This document shows positions 47,390 to 56,171 of a stretch of 56,177 nucleotides of DNA, one piece after another. Position numbers and translations under genes: made by a program. Positions within the stretch are counted from its first letter, which is position 1. Every line of letters begins with the position of its first letter. The notes under the pieces are model-generated. The model saw only the letters and a program-made list of their open reading frames with translations, had not been told where the DNA came from and did no database searches. Source of the DNA: Solidesulfovibrio sp. (GTDB taxonomy: Bacteria; Desulfobacterota; Desulfovibrionia; Desulfovibrionales; Desulfovibrionaceae). Location: NCBI RefSeq assembly GCF_038562415.1, contig NZ_JBCFBA010000029.1, positions 1 through 56,177 of the forward strand. Reading direction: 5' to 3'.

Positions 47390-50029
47390 CTAGCCGGCCA
47401 CGGCCGCCTTGACCTTGGCGAAGGCCTCGTCGATGCCGGCCGGGTTGGTGCCGCCGGCTTGGGCCATGTCCGGCCGGCCGCCGCCGGAACCGCCCACCGC
47501 CGCCGCCGCGTCCTTGATGATGGCCGGGGCGGTGAACCGGCCGTGCAGGTCCTTGCTGACGGCCACAATGAGGCTCACCTTGCCGCCGTCCTGCTCGGCG
47601 GCGATGGCGATAACCCCCGAGGGAACCTTGCTGCGCAGGTCGTCCATGGCCTCGCGCAGGGCTTTCACGTTGGGCGCGTCTACCCGGGCGCACAGCAGCT
47701 GCACGCCGCCGACCTCCTCCAGCCCGGCCAGCAGGTCGCGGCCCTGGCCCGAGGCCAGCTTGGCGGCGAGCTGCTCTTTTTCCTTGCCCAGGGCCTTGAT
47801 CTCGTCCTGGAGCTTTTTGACGCGCGAAACCAGCTCCCCGGGCCGGGCCTTGACCGCGTGCAGGGCCTCGTCGAGCTCGCCGCGCATGGCCCGCATCTGG
47901 GCCAGGGCATTGAACCCGGTGGCCGCCTCGATGCGGCGCGTGCCGGCGGCCACGCCCGATTCGGACAGAATCAGGAAGCTGCCGGCCTGGCCCGTGGCCC
48001 GCAAGTGCGTGCCGCCGCAAAATTCCATGGACACGCCCGGCACTTCCACCACGCGCACGGTCGCGCCGTATTTCTCGCCGAAAAGCGCCGTGGCGCCCTT
48101 GGCCCGGGCCGCCTCGATGGCCAGGACCTCGGTCGTGACCGGCGCATCGAGCAAAATGGCCGCGTTGACCGCGTCCTCGACCCTGGCCAGCTCCTCGGCG
48201 GTCATGGCCGCGCCGTGGGTGAAGTCGAAGCGCAGCCGGTCCGGGGTGACCAGCGAGCCGGCCTGGTTGACGTGGTTGCCGAGCACGTCCTTGAGGGCCT
48301 TGTGGAGCAGGTGGGTGGCGGTGTGGTTGCGGGCCGTGGCGGCGCGCACGGCCGGGTCCACGGCCAACTCCGCTTCCTGGTCGAGGAGGACCTCGCCCTT
48401 TTGCACCGTGATGTGGTGGGCGGTCAGTTCCGGGCCGGCCTTGATGGTGCCGGTGACGGCCGCGTCGCCGGTCAGGGTCGTGATGGCGCCCACGTCGCCG
48501 GCCTGGCCGCCGGATTCGCCGTAAAAGGGCGTGACGGCGGTGACGAGATAGCCGGTCTGGCCGGCGGTCAGGCGCTCCACGGCCTGGCCCTCGGCGGAAA
48601 TGAGCGCGTTGACCCGGCTTTGGGCGGCCGTCGCCTCGTAGCCGACAAAGCGCGACTGCATGCCCGATTCGAGCAGCTCCAGAAACAGCACGGCCGGGTC
48701 GGTCTCGCCGCTGCCCTTCCAGGCCGCCTTGGCCCGGGCCTTCTGCTCGGCCATGCACACGCGGTAGCCGGCCTCGTCGGCGGCCAGGCCGCGCTTGCCG
48801 GCCACGTCGTTGACGATGTCCAGCGGAAAGCCGTAGGTGTCGTAGAGCTTGAAGGCGAAGGCGCCGGTGATGACCGTCTCGCCGGCGGCTTCCAGACGGT
48901 CGAGTTCCTCGGCCAGGATGGCCAGGCCCTTGTCGAGCGTCACGCCGAAGCGCTCTTCCTCCTCGCGCACCACCCGCTCCATGAAGTCGCGGCTGGCCAC
49001 CAGTTCCGGGTAGGCCTCGCCCATGACGTCCACCACCGTGCCGGCGGTCTTGTAGAGAAACGGATCGGACAGGCCGATGAGTTTGCCGAAACGCAAGGCC
49101 CGGCGGATCAGCCGGCGCAGCACGTAGCCCCGGCCCTCGTTGGAGGGCATGACGCCGTCGGCCAGGAGAAAGGCCACCGAACGGCTGTGGTCGCCGATGA
49201 CGCGCAGCGCCGTGTCGCTTTCCTCGTCCGCGCCGTAGGTCACGCCGGCGATGCGGGCGGCCGTGGCGATGATGGTCTGGAACAGGTCGATGTCGAAATT
49301 GGAGTGCACGCCCTGGACCACGGCGGCAATGCGCTCCAGGCCCATGCCGGTGTCGATGCTGGGACGTGGCAGGCCCACCCGGTTGCCCGGCTCGATCTGG
49401 TCGTACTGCATGAAGACCAGGTTCCAGATTTCCAGGTACCGGTCGCAGTCGCAGGTGCCGATGCCGCAGTTCGGGCCGCAGGCCATGGCTTCGCCCCGGT
49501 CGTACATGATCTCCGAGCAGGGGCCGCAGGGGCCGGTGTCGCCCATGGACCAGAAGTTGTCCTTCTCGCCCAGGCGGAAGATGCGGTCGTCGCTCAGGCC
49601 GGCGATCTTTTTCCACAGGCCGAACGCCTCGTCGTCGTCGAGGTAGACCGTGGCGTACAGGCGCGACTTGTCGAGGCCGATGACCTCGGTGAGAAACGTC
49701 CAGGCGAAGCGGATGGCGTCTTCCTTGAAGTAGTCGCCAAACGAGAAGTTGCCGAGCATCTCGAAGAAGGTGTGGTGGCGGGCGGTGCGGCCGACGTTTT
49801 CCAGGTCGTTGTGCTTGCCGCCCACGCGCAGGCACTTTTGCGAGGTGGTGGCCCGCTTGTAGCCGGGCTTGTCCTGGCCCAGGAAGACCTTCTTGAACTG
49901 GACCATGCCGGCGTTGGTGAAAAGAAGCGAGGGGTCCTCGCGCGGCACCAGCGGCGAGGAGGACACCAGTTGGTGCCCGTTGGCGACGAAGTAGTCCAGG
50001 AACTTGGCGCGAATCTCATTGGCCGTCAT
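47390..50029 (-). CDS. alaS: Alanyl-tRNA synthetase
   Basis: An 879-residue class II synthetase that charges tRNA-Ala. Motif segments: [53 protein letters not shown] and [11 protein letters not shown]. The editing domain has [12 protein letters not shown] and the zinc site EFCGGTHL. The C-Ala coiled coil and domain (about 700-879) is complete. Start is ATG 50029 or the adjacent ATG 50032. Longer frames reaching 50251 only translate palindromic repeat DNA and are rejected. It lies downstream of recA on the same strand across a repeat-filled gap. Confidence 0.97.
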   Translation of the reverse strand: MTANEIRAKFLDYFVANGHQLVSSSPLVPREDPSLLFTNAGMVQFKKVFLGQDKPGYKRATTSQKCLRVGGKHNDLENVGRTARHHTFFEMLGNFSFGDYFKEDAIRFAWTFLTEVIGLDKSRLYATVYLDDDEAFGLWKKIAGLSDDRIFRLGEKDNFWSMGDTGPCGPCSEIMYDRGEAMACGPNCGIGTCDCDRYLEIWNLVFMQYDQIEPGNRVGLPRPSIDTGMGLERIAAVVQGVHSNFDIDLFQTIIATAARIAGVTYGADEESDTALRVIGDHSRSVAFLLADGVMPSNEGRGYVLRRLIRRALRFGKLIGLSDPFLYKTAGTVVDVMGEAYPELVASRDFMERVVREEEERFGVTLDKGLAILAEELDRLEAAGETVITGAFAFKLYDTYGFPLDIVNDVAGKRGLAADEAGYRVCMAEQKARAKAAWKGSGETDPAVLFLELLESGMQSRFVGYEATAAQSRVNALISAEGQAVERLTAGQTGYLVTAVTPFYGESGGQAGDVGAITTLTGDAAVTGTIKAGPELTAHHITVQKGEVLLDQEAELAVDPAVRAATARNHTATHLLHKALKDVLGNHVNQAGSLVTPDRLRFDFTHGAAMTAEELARVEDAVNAAILLDAPVTTEVLAIEAARAKGATALFGEKYGATVRVVEVPGVSMEFCGGTHLRATGQAGSFLILSESGVAAGTRRIEAATGFNALAQMRAMRGELDEALHAVKARPGELVSRVKKLQDEIKALGKEKEQLAAKLASGQGRDLLAGLEEVGGVQLLCARVDAPNVKALREAMDDLRSKVPSGVIAIAAEQDGGKVSLIVAVSKDLHGRFTAPAIIKDAAAAVGGSGGGRPDMAQAGGTNPAGIDEAFAKVKAAVAG

Positions 50030-50110
50030 CATCTCGTATGCCTCCGCATGGGGATGGAAGACCAAAGGACGCATCCCCCGCATCTTCCTCGAAATATAAA
50101 AGAGAAGAGC

Positions 50111-50331
50111 CAAAAGGGGCTTTGCCCCTTCTGGACTTCCCCATCGGGGGGGATGATCCCCCCCGAACCCCCTCGAAAGGGGTGGGGTCGCAATTGGGTT
50201 CCCGCCCACTTCCGTGGGGCCGAAAGGGCGTGGCCGCCGCAACCCGGCCACGCCCTTTCGGCCCCACCAGTGGGGAGGTCCAGGAGGGGATCATCCCCTC
50301 CTGGCCGCCGGAGGCATCTTCCCTCCGGACT
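50111..50331 (-). repeat. Palindromic repeat cluster, copy E, between recA and alaS
   Basis: The 302-base recA-alaS gap (50033-50334) is mostly stacked hairpins: AAGGGGC-TTT-GCCCCTT near 50115-50131; a seven-base-arm ATGAT hairpin near 50145-50165; a 22-base perfect stem at 50214-50235/50246-50267; and the family hairpin AGGAGGGG-ATCAT-CCCCTCCT (50282-50302) with signature GGCCGCCGGAGGC (50303-50315). No coding sequence is supported. These could slow or stop transcription from recA into alaS or protect RNA ends. Confidence 0.85.
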
Positions 50332-50334
50332 TTC

Positions 50335-51402
50335 CTACATCCCGTCTTCTTCCTCGATGGCCTCGGGGGAGGCGGGCGGCACGTAGTCGTGAAATCCCAG
50401 GTGCTCGCGCAGTTTGGTCTCGATCTGGTCGCGGATGTCGGTATGTTCCTGGAGGAAGGCCCGGACGTTGTCGCGGCCCTGGCCCAGGCGTTCCGAGCCA
50501 AACGAGAACCAGGCGCCGGACTTGTCCACGATGCCGGCCTCCACGCCCATGTCGATGAGTTCGCCCTCGCGGGAGACGCCCGTGCCGTAGAGGATGTCGA
50601 AAAGGGCCTCGCGAAAGGGCGGCGCGACCTTGTTCTTGACCACCTTCACGCGGCAGCGGCTGCCGTAGGTCTCTTCCTTGTCCTTGAGCGTCTGGATCTT
50701 GCGGATGTCCAGGCGCACGCTGGCGTAGAATTTGAGCGCGTTGCCGCCGGTGGTGGTTTCCGGGCTGCCGTAGCCGGTCATGCCGATCTTCATGCGGATC
50801 TGGTTGATGAAGATGACGGACGTCTGCGACTTGTGGATGGTGCCCGTCAGTTTGCGCATGGCGTGGGACATGAGCCTTGCTTGGCCGCCGACCTGCGTCT
50901 CGCCCATTTCGCCTTCGAGTTCGGCTTGCGGGATCAGCGCGGCCACGGAGTCGATGACGATGATGTCCACGGCGTTCGAGCGCACGAGCAGGTCGGCGAT
51001 GTCCAGGGCCTGTTCGCCGTAGTCGGGCTGGGAGATGAGCAGTTCCGGGGTGTTGACGCCCAGGCGCCTGGCGTAGTTGATGTCCAGGGCGTGTTCGGCG
51101 TCGATGAAGGCCGCCGTGCCGCCGAGCTTCTGGGATTCGGCGATGATGTGCAGGGCGAGCGTGGTCTTGCCCGAGGATTCCGGGCCGTAGATCTCGGTGA
51201 TGCGTCCCTTGGGGATGCCGCCGATGCCAAGGGCCAGGTCCAGGCCGATGGAGCCGGAGGGGATGGCCGGGATTTTCACATGGGCGGCGTCTTCCAGGCG
51301 CATGACCGCGCCCTGGCCGTGTTTGCGCTCGATGGTGGTGAGCGCCGTGGCCAGGGCCTCGTTGCGGAATTCCTCGGGTGACTGGGCGGGTTTGCGGGCC
51401 AT
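50335..51402 (-). CDS. recA: Recombinase RecA
   Basis: A 355-residue recombinase, full length. Walker [10 protein letters not shown] (73-81), Walker [15 protein letters not shown], loop L1 [17 protein letters not shown], the [16 protein letters not shown] block and the acidic C-terminus EAIEEEDGM are all present. It drives strand exchange and LexA/UmuD self-cleavage in DNA repair. AGGAG eight bases before ATG 51402. A -35/-10 pair lies at 51444-51472. No obvious LexA box was seen upstream. Confidence 0.98.
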   Translation of the reverse strand: MARKPAQSPEEFRNEALATALTTIERKHGQGAVMRLEDAAHVKIPAIPSGSIGLDLALGIGGIPKGRITEIYGPESSGKTTLALHIIAESQKLGGTAAFIDAEHALDINYARRLGVNTPELLISQPDYGEQALDIADLLVRSNAVDIIVIDSVAALIPQAELEGEMGETQVGGQARLMSHAMRKLTGTIHKSQTSVIFINQIRMKIGMTGYGSPETTTGGNALKFYASVRLDIRKIQTLKDKEETYGSRCRVKVVKNKVAPPFREALFDILYGTGVSREGELIDMGVEAGIVDKSGAWFSFGSERLGQGRDNVRAFLQEHTDIRDQIETKLREHLGFHDYVPPASPEAIEEEDGM

Positions 51403-51443
51403 CGGCCGTGCTCCTGGAAAAGGTGTATGGGCGCGAGGGCGGA

Positions 51444-51472
51444 CCTATAGCAAAATCCTTGCCGCCCGGCAA
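51444..51472 (-). promoter_or_regulatory. Predicted recA promoter
   Basis: On the minus strand, -35 TTGCCG (51467-51472) and -10 TATAGG (51444-51449) are exactly 17 bases apart, 42 bases before the recA start. A G+C inverted repeat overlaps the -35. No SOS-box consensus is evident in the 128-base divergent gap. Confidence 0.55.
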
Positions 51473-51530
51473 CTTCGGCGGGGCGCGCAAACCCCTTGCC
51501 AGGCGGCCGGCAACCCCTTAGCTACGCCGC

Positions 51531-52592
51531 ATGCAATCCTACCACGCCCTGGCCCTTTTCTCCGGGGGCCTCGACAGCATCCTGGCCGCCAAGACCGTCA
51601 TGGACCAGGGGCTCGATGTCCTGTGCCTGCATTTCATCAGCCCCTTTTTCGGCAAACCCGGCCAGATCGAGCGCTGGCGCGGCATGTACGGCCTGGACAT
51701 CGTTCCTGTCGACGTCTCCGAGGCCTATGTCGCCATGATGGCGGACGGCCCGGCCCACGGCCTGGGCAAGATCCTCAACCCCTGCGTGGACTGCAAGATC
51801 CTCATGCTGCGCCGGGCCAAGGAACTCCTGGCCACGTACGGCGCCTCGTTCATCCTTTCCGGCGAGGTCGTGGGCCAGCGGCCCATGTCCCAGCGCCTGG
51901 ACGCGCTCAACATCATCATCCGTGACTCCGGCACCAAGGGTATCCTGCTGCGGCCGCTGTGCGCCAAACGGCTGCCGGAAACCGAGCCGGAGCTGTCGGG
52001 GCTGGTCGACCGGCAGCGCCTGCATGCCATCAGCGGCCGCGGCCGCAAGGACCAGATGGCCCTGGCCGCCCACTACGCCCTGGCCGAAATCCCCACCCCG
52101 GCCGGCGGCTGCCTGCTGACCGAGGAACCCTCGGCCAAGCGGTTTTTTCCGCTGTTTCTCCACAAGCCCGCGCCCACGCCGGCCGACTTCGAACTGGCCA
52201 ACATCGGCCGCCAGTACTGGTCCGGCGACCGCTGGCTGGCCATCGGCCGCAACCAGTCCGACAACGCCCGCCTGGAACGGGCCGCGGCCCCGGGCGACCT
52301 GGTCTTCAAGGTCCGCTACCTGCCCGGGCCGCTGGGCGTCGCGCGGCCGCTTCCCGGGGCCGTCTGGGACGCGGCGGCCGTGGCCGATACCGCCGCCTTC
52401 GCCGCCTCGTTCAACCCCAAGGCCATGGCCACGGCCGGGCCGGTCCAGGTGGACGTGGCCGGTTTTCCCGGCTCGCCCGTGCTCGTGACGCCGAACCGGC
52501 AGACCCCCCTGGCCTTTGCCGAGCCGACCTGGGACGCGGCCAAGGAAGGCAAGCGCCAGCGCTTCACCCTCCACGGCGTCGGCGGCCGCTAG
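51531..52592 (+). CDS. PP-loop tRNA thiolation-like protein with NFACT-R-like domain
   Basis: A 353-residue protein related to MnmA/ThiI thiouridylases. The PP-loop is ALFSGGLDSILA (SGGLDS 11-16). Candidate catalytic cysteines are Cys85 and Cys88 (LNPCVDCKILML) and Cys194 (TPAGGCLLTEE). Residues 205-275 (FELANIGRQYWSGDRWLAIGRNQSDNARLER) resemble the NFACT-R RNA-binding domain reported next to such PP-loop enzymes. The canonical MnmA C-terminal domains are missing. The likely role is ATP-dependent sulfur insertion into tRNA, though the target base is uncertain. No ribosome site precedes ATG 51531. It is divergent from recA. Confidence 0.82.
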   Translation: MQSYHALALFSGGLDSILAAKTVMDQGLDVLCLHFISPFFGKPGQIERWRGMYGLDIVPVDVSEAYVAMMADGPAHGLGKILNPCVDCKILMLRRAKELLATYGASFILSGEVVGQRPMSQRLDALNIIIRDSGTKGILLRPLCAKRLPETEPELSGLVDRQRLHAISGRGRKDQMALAAHYALAEIPTPAGGCLLTEEPSAKRFFPLFLHKPAPTPADFELANIGRQYWSGDRWLAIGRNQSDNARLERAAAPGDLVFKVRYLPGPLGVARPLPGAVWDAAAVADTAAFAASFNPKAMATAGPVQVDVAGFPGSPVLVTPNRQTPLAFAEPTWDAAKEGKRQRFTLHGVGGR

Positions 52593-52664
52593 GCCGACGG
52601 CAGACCAGCAGAAAGACCCGCCCCGGGGGGCGCCGACGGCGCGGGCGAAGGCGGCGCAAAGGGG

Positions 52665-53336
52665 CTAGTCGTCGTCGCCGGAGGCGCCGAAGGCCGGGCG
52701 GTCCTGATTGCGGTCGATGGTGATGGAGAAGGCCACGGAATAGAAGTGGTGGAAGAAGTCGACGTATTCGACGTAGACGTCGTTTGGCACGGACAGCATG
52801 GCCGGGGAGTAGTTGATGATGCCCTTGACGCCGGCCTCGATGAGGAAGTTGGCGGCGCGCTGGGCCCGGTTGACGGGGGTGGTGATGAGCCCGATCTCGA
52901 TGCCGAGTTCCTTGACGGCGTCTTTCAGGCGGCGGGTGCACACGACCTCGAGGCCCGAGACCTCCTCGCCGATCTTGAAGGGGTCGCAGTCGAAGGCGCC
53001 GACGATGTCGAAGCCGCGGAACTTGAAATCCTGATGGCGCAGCAGGGCCTTGCCCAGGTTGCCCACCCCGACCAGGGCGCATTTCCAGACGCGGTCGACG
53101 CCGAGGGAATGCTTGATGGAATAGATGAGGTCCTGGACGTGATAGCCGACGCCGCGCACGCCGAATTCGCCGAAGTAGGCGAGGTCCTTGCGGATCTGGG
53201 AAGGGTTGACGCTGCAGGCCCGGGCCAGGAGCTCCGAGGAGACGACCTGGGAGCCTTCGCGCTTGAGCGTTTCCAGCACTTGCACGTACATGGCCAGGCG
53301 CTTGATGGTGGCCTTGGGGATGTGTTCGCTCTTCAA
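52665..53336 (-). CDS. rex: Redox-sensing transcriptional repressor Rex
   Basis: A 223-residue repressor that senses NADH/NAD+. A winged helix (about 1-80) contains SVNPSQIRKDLAYFGEFGVRGVGY; a Rossmann domain begins CALVGVGNLGKALL; and the C-terminal domain-swap helix includes YVDFFHHFYSVAFSI. Translation starts at TTG 53336 with AAAGGA eight bases upstream; no in-frame ATG fits the family N-terminus. It follows atpE on the same strand after a terminator. In Desulfovibrio, Rex controls energy genes, so linkage to atpBE fits. Confidence 0.95.
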   Translation of the reverse strand: MKSEHIPKATIKRLAMYVQVLETLKREGSQVVSSELLARACSVNPSQIRKDLAYFGEFGVRGVGYHVQDLIYSIKHSLGVDRVWKCALVGVGNLGKALLRHQDFKFRGFDIVGAFDCDPFKIGEEVSGLEVVCTRRLKDAVKELGIEIGLITTPVNRAQRAANFLIEAGVKGIINYSPAMLSVPNDVYVEYVDFFHHFYSVAFSITIDRNQDRPAFGASGDDD

Positions 53337-53375
53337 GGCGGCATCCTTTGGTACGTGCTGCTAGGCGGTTAAACG

Positions 53376-53403
53376 AAAGGAGGCCGGAAGCCCGGCCTCC
53401 TTT
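53376..53403 (-). terminator. Hairpin terminator after atpE
   Basis: Twelve-base arms AAAGGAGGCCGG (53376-53387) and CCGGCCTCCTTT (53392-53403) with loop AAGC, followed on the minus strand by CGTTTAA. It lies between the atpE stop and the rex ribosome site. Confidence 0.8.
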
Positions 53404-53417
53404 CCGGAGTGTCGTGA

Positions 53418-53819
<402 letters not shown>

Positions 53820-54536
53820 CTAGTGAGCGTGTTCCAGCGAGCCCTTGAGGTAGATCATGGCCAGCATGAAGAACACGAAGGCCTGGATGCAGTCGGCCAG
53901 CGAGAACAGGAAGTACATCGGGAAGGTGCCGACCACCGGCGCCAGGGCGAAAAGCAGCACCAGGACGATTTCCTCGCCGCGCACGTTGCCGAAAAGACGC
54001 AGGGTGAGCGACAGCGGCCGGGCCAGGTGCGAGATGATTTCGATGGGCAGCATGAGTGGCACCAGCCACCAGAACGGACCCATGAAGTGCTTGATGTAGC
54101 CGGCGCCCCACATGCGGATGCCCCAGAAGTTGTAGTAGACGAACACGGTCAGCGCCATGGCGGCGTTGGTGTTGACGTTGTTGGTCGGCGAATCCAGGCC
54201 CGGCACCAGGCCGATCAGGTTGCCGGTGATGATGAACAGGAACAGGGCGCACAGGAAGGGGAAGACCTTGCGGCCCTTCTCGCCGATGTTCTCGACGACG
54301 AAGGATTCCAGGCCGCCGACCACGACCTCGAAGAAATTCTGGAAGCCGCCGGGAACCATTTCGAGCTTGCGGGTGGCCAGCATGCCCACGACGATGAGCA
54401 GGATCATGGCGAACCAGGCGTAGATGACGTTGGAATCGATGACTTGGGCGTGGAAGACGTCGTTGAGCTTGTAGAGCCCAACGGCCTTCGCGGCCTCGTC
54501 GACGAGCAGAATCGGATGCGGCAACCCACCAGCCAT
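53820..54536 (-). CDS. atpB: F-type ATP synthase subunit a
   Basis: A 238-residue Fo stator channel with about six helices. The essential Arg180 lies in ARPLSLTLRLFGN, next to GEEIVLVLLF and ADCIQAFVFFMLAMIYLKGS. Length and topology are normal. The ATG is three bases after the atpI stop and the gene is followed by atpE after 60 bases. F1 genes are not in the window, as in other Desulfovibrio where Fo a/c and F1 operons are apart. Confidence 0.97.
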   Translation of the reverse strand: MAGGLPHPILLVDEAAKAVGLYKLNDVFHAQVIDSNVIYAWFAMILLIVVGMLATRKLEMVPGGFQNFFEVVVGGLESFVVENIGEKGRKVFPFLCALFLFIITGNLIGLVPGLDSPTNNVNTNAAMALTVFVYYNFWGIRMWGAGYIKHFMGPFWWLVPLMLPIEIISHLARPLSLTLRLFGNVRGEEIVLVLLFALAPVVGTFPMYFLFSLADCIQAFVFFMLAMIYLKGSLEHAH

Positions 54537-54539
54537 GTC

Positions 54540-54992
54540 CTATGCCTCCTTTCCCGTGAGCGTTTGGTGCGTCTTGGAGCCGACGTGGCGCCAGGCGCCC
54601 CAGACGAGGAAGTTAACCACCACCGTCGTGATGCCCGCCAGAAGCGGCAACGGCGCAGCCCCGAACCAGACGATGCAGGCGAAAAGCGCCGCTCCCGAGA
54701 GGGCCAGCCGGAAATAGAACCGGGCCAGCACGGCCGCCACGGCTTCGCGCCTGTTTGCAAACCCCGTGATCCGCTGGCCGAACTTGGCCAGGGAACAGAA
54801 ATTGGCCGAGATGATCACCGTGCCCGCGGCCAGGGACCAGGCCGCCGTGGATATCCCGGAAAACGGCAGCGTGCCGGCCAGCACCAAGGCGGTCAGCACG
54901 AGCTGGTTGCGCACGAGCTCGCGCACCTCGGGGTGCGTGTAGCCCCGGCGCAGCAACCAGCGGTCCAGCCTATCCCTCAGGTTTTTGATCAT
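54540..54992 (-). CDS. atpI: ATP synthase subunit I (AtpI-like)
   Basis: A 150-residue membrane protein with about four helices (about 32-55, 57-75, 92-112, 116-135). The segments NQLVLTALVLAGTLPF, GTVIISANFCSLAKFG and ARFYFRLALSGAALFACIVWF fit the AtpI/UncI group, which assists c-ring assembly. ATG 54992 (MIKNLRDRLDRW) has GGACGGGG upstream and overlaps the end of atpZ by 23 bases. It precedes atpB by three bases. Confidence 0.85.
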   Translation of the reverse strand: MIKNLRDRLDRWLLRRGYTHPEVRELVRNQLVLTALVLAGTLPFSGISTAAWSLAAGTVIISANFCSLAKFGQRITGFANRREAVAAVLARFYFRLALSGAALFACIVWFGAAPLPLLAGITTVVVNFLVWGAWRHVGSKTHQTLTGKEA

Positions 54993-55248
54993 CCCCGTCC
55001 TGTCCCTCGCGTTCGCCGGCATCGGCCTTTTGGATCTTCCGGACCTCGATCATGACGTTCTTGAAGCCGGCCGCGATGCCGAGCACCAGAAACGTCAGCA
55101 GAAGCCAGGGCTTGGTATCCAGCCACCTGTCCAGCCACCAGCCGATGAAAAGACCGACAAAGGTGGCCGACACAAGATTGAGCCCCACCACCGAAGCCGA
55201 GGCGATGGACTCGCGAACGCTTTTGTCCTTGATGAGCCTGCCGAACAT
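54970..55248 (-). CDS. atpZ: AtpZ/AtpI-associated small membrane protein
   Basis: A 92-residue protein with two helices (about 19-38 and 46-65): VVGLNLVSATFVGLFIGWWLDRWL and LLLTFLVLGIAAGFKNVM. This is the ATPase gene 1/AtpZ pattern, found next to Fo genes and thought to form a cation pore with AtpI or aid assembly. The acidic C-terminus (AGEREGQDGDDQKPEG) is encoded in the overlap with atpI. First gene of the atpZIBE unit, start ATG 55248. Confidence 0.85.
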   Translation of the reverse strand: MFGRLIKDKSVRESIASASVVGLNLVSATFVGLFIGWWLDRWLDTKPWLLLTFLVLGIAAGFKNVMIEVRKIQKADAGEREGQDGDDQKPEG

Positions 55249-55314
55249 CCCGTTCCCCTCTGCCTGGCGACAGTCCGGCCCCGCCGGGTCCCGTCCCGAT
55301 GGCGCGGGCGCTCG

Positions 55315-55367
55315 TGCACAAGTTCACAAGTCGCGATGGACTAGCATGGCCCCTCGCCAAAAGTCAA
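55315..55367 (-). promoter_or_regulatory. Predicted atp operon promoter with direct repeat at the start site
   Basis: On the minus strand, -35 TTGACT (55362-55367) and extended -10 TGC-TAGTCC (55338-55343) are 18 bases apart. Two CTTGTG copies separated by AA lie at about 55317-55330, over the expected start site. The second runs into CTTGTGCACGAG, a palindrome with one mismatch. These TTGTG half-sites recall Rex sites, but no full Rex consensus is present. Confidence 0.5.
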
Positions 55368-55487
55368 CGGGGCCGCGTCATTTTCCATCGTTTCGGGGCC
55401 GGGAAAGCTCGGCGGGGAATGGAGCCCTGTACGCCCGACGTTCCGGCGGCACAAGACTTTTTCGTGGCGGCTTTCCTGTTTTTGTGA

Positions 55488-55524
55488 TTGTCTCCATGAC
55501 AACACGCGGGAATTTTCGTATGCC
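55488..55524 (+). promoter_or_regulatory. Possible promoter with TTGTC-GACAA operator
   Basis: A five-base perfect inverted repeat TTGTC-TCCAT-GACAA (55488-55502) overlaps a weak -35 (ATGACA 55496-55501). TATGCC (55519-55524) follows after 17 bases, 41 bases before the Cys-rich exported-protein gene. Weak; sequence inspection only. Confidence 0.35.
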
Positions 55525-55564
55525 CCGTGAAAGCGGAAGTCTTTAGTCCGCAAGGAGGGAAAAC

Positions 55565-55987
55565 ATGAAGCGTCCCCTGTTCCTGTTCGCCATCCTGGCC
55601 CTGAGCCTGGCCGCCGCCAGCGCCGCCTCGGCCCAGACGCAAATGTATTGCGTCAAACCCGACGGCGCCGCCGTGGCCGCCATCGTGCTGCCCTACGGCA
55701 CGCAGCACGACCCGAGCGTGATCTGCAACGCCGTGGTGCCGCAGTGCTACCTGACCTGCGGCGCCGTGCTCCAGCTCCAGGACGGCCGGGCCGTCACCGC
55801 CGGCGTGCCCACCGTGCAGGTCACCCCGCAAATGCTCCAGCGCATCGGCAACCCGGCCCCGGAAACCCCGGCCATGTGCGCCAAGCAGTACCAGGACTGC
55901 GTGGCCAAATGCCGCGGCGACCGGGCCTGCGTCGCCTACTGCCAGTCCGTGCGCTCCGGCTGCGGCACCGGCAACCGGGGACAGTAG
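55565..55987 (+). CDS. Cysteine-rich exported protein
   Basis: A 140-residue protein with signal peptide MKRPLFLFAILALSLAAASAASA. The mature part has eleven cysteines: YCVKP, ICNAVVPQCYLTC near residues 54-65, and a C-terminal cluster (MCAKQYQDCVAKCRGDRACVAYCQSV, then GCG). The spacing C-x6-C-x3-C-x6-C-x3-C suggests a helical hairpin held by disulfides. No CxxCH heme site. AAGGAGGGAAAAC precedes ATG 55565, a strong start. The family is not recognised. It is divergent from the atp operon. Confidence 0.8.
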   Translation: MKRPLFLFAILALSLAAASAASAQTQMYCVKPDGAAVAAIVLPYGTQHDPSVICNAVVPQCYLTCGAVLQLQDGRAVTAGVPTVQVTPQMLQRIGNPAPETPAMCAKQYQDCVAKCRGDRACVAYCQSVRSGCGTGNRGQ

Positions 55988-56007
55988 GCAGTCGGGAGAA
56001 AGAGGAA

Positions 56008-56171
56008 TCGGGGCTCCGCCCCGTACCCCGCCGGGAGGGGATGATCCCCTCCCGGACCCTCCCCGACGGGGCGAGTGGAACGTCGGGGACAACGTCGGGC
56101 GGCGGGGCGTCGGTCCATGTGGTCGCGGAATCGGCCCGGGCGGTGCAGGCCGCAAAGCCGGCCAGCTCGCC
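56008..56171 (+). repeat. Palindromic repeat, copy F (long form), inverted relative to copy A
   Basis: A GGGGC-TCC-GCCCC hairpin (56010-56022), then the family hairpin with ten-base arms around ATGAT (56031-56055), then the long module. From about 56035 to 56171 it matches positions 1-137 in inverted orientation at roughly 85-90 percent by eye, with 37 identical bases at the outer end. No gene is supported from 55988 to the end. Confidence 0.8.

Larger units (their letters stand above)
55249..55564. other. Divergent intergenic region between the atp operon and an exported-protein gene
   Basis: A 316-base gap without a supported gene. It holds the predicted atp promoter (55338-55367), a CTTGTG direct repeat just downstream of it, and on the other side a TTGTC-N5-GACAA inverted repeat (55488-55502) with a weak plus-strand promoter (ATGACA 55496-55501, TATGCC 55519-55524). 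Confidence 0.5.

Noticed and set aside
50030-50251. Long N-terminal extension of alaS
   Set aside because: The extension is a translation of palindromic repeat DNA; family alignment and the TANEIR start place the initiation at 50029 or 50032.
51403-51530. LexA (SOS) box upstream of recA
   Set aside because: No sequence close to a known LexA consensus was seen; only a sigma-70-like promoter is supported.
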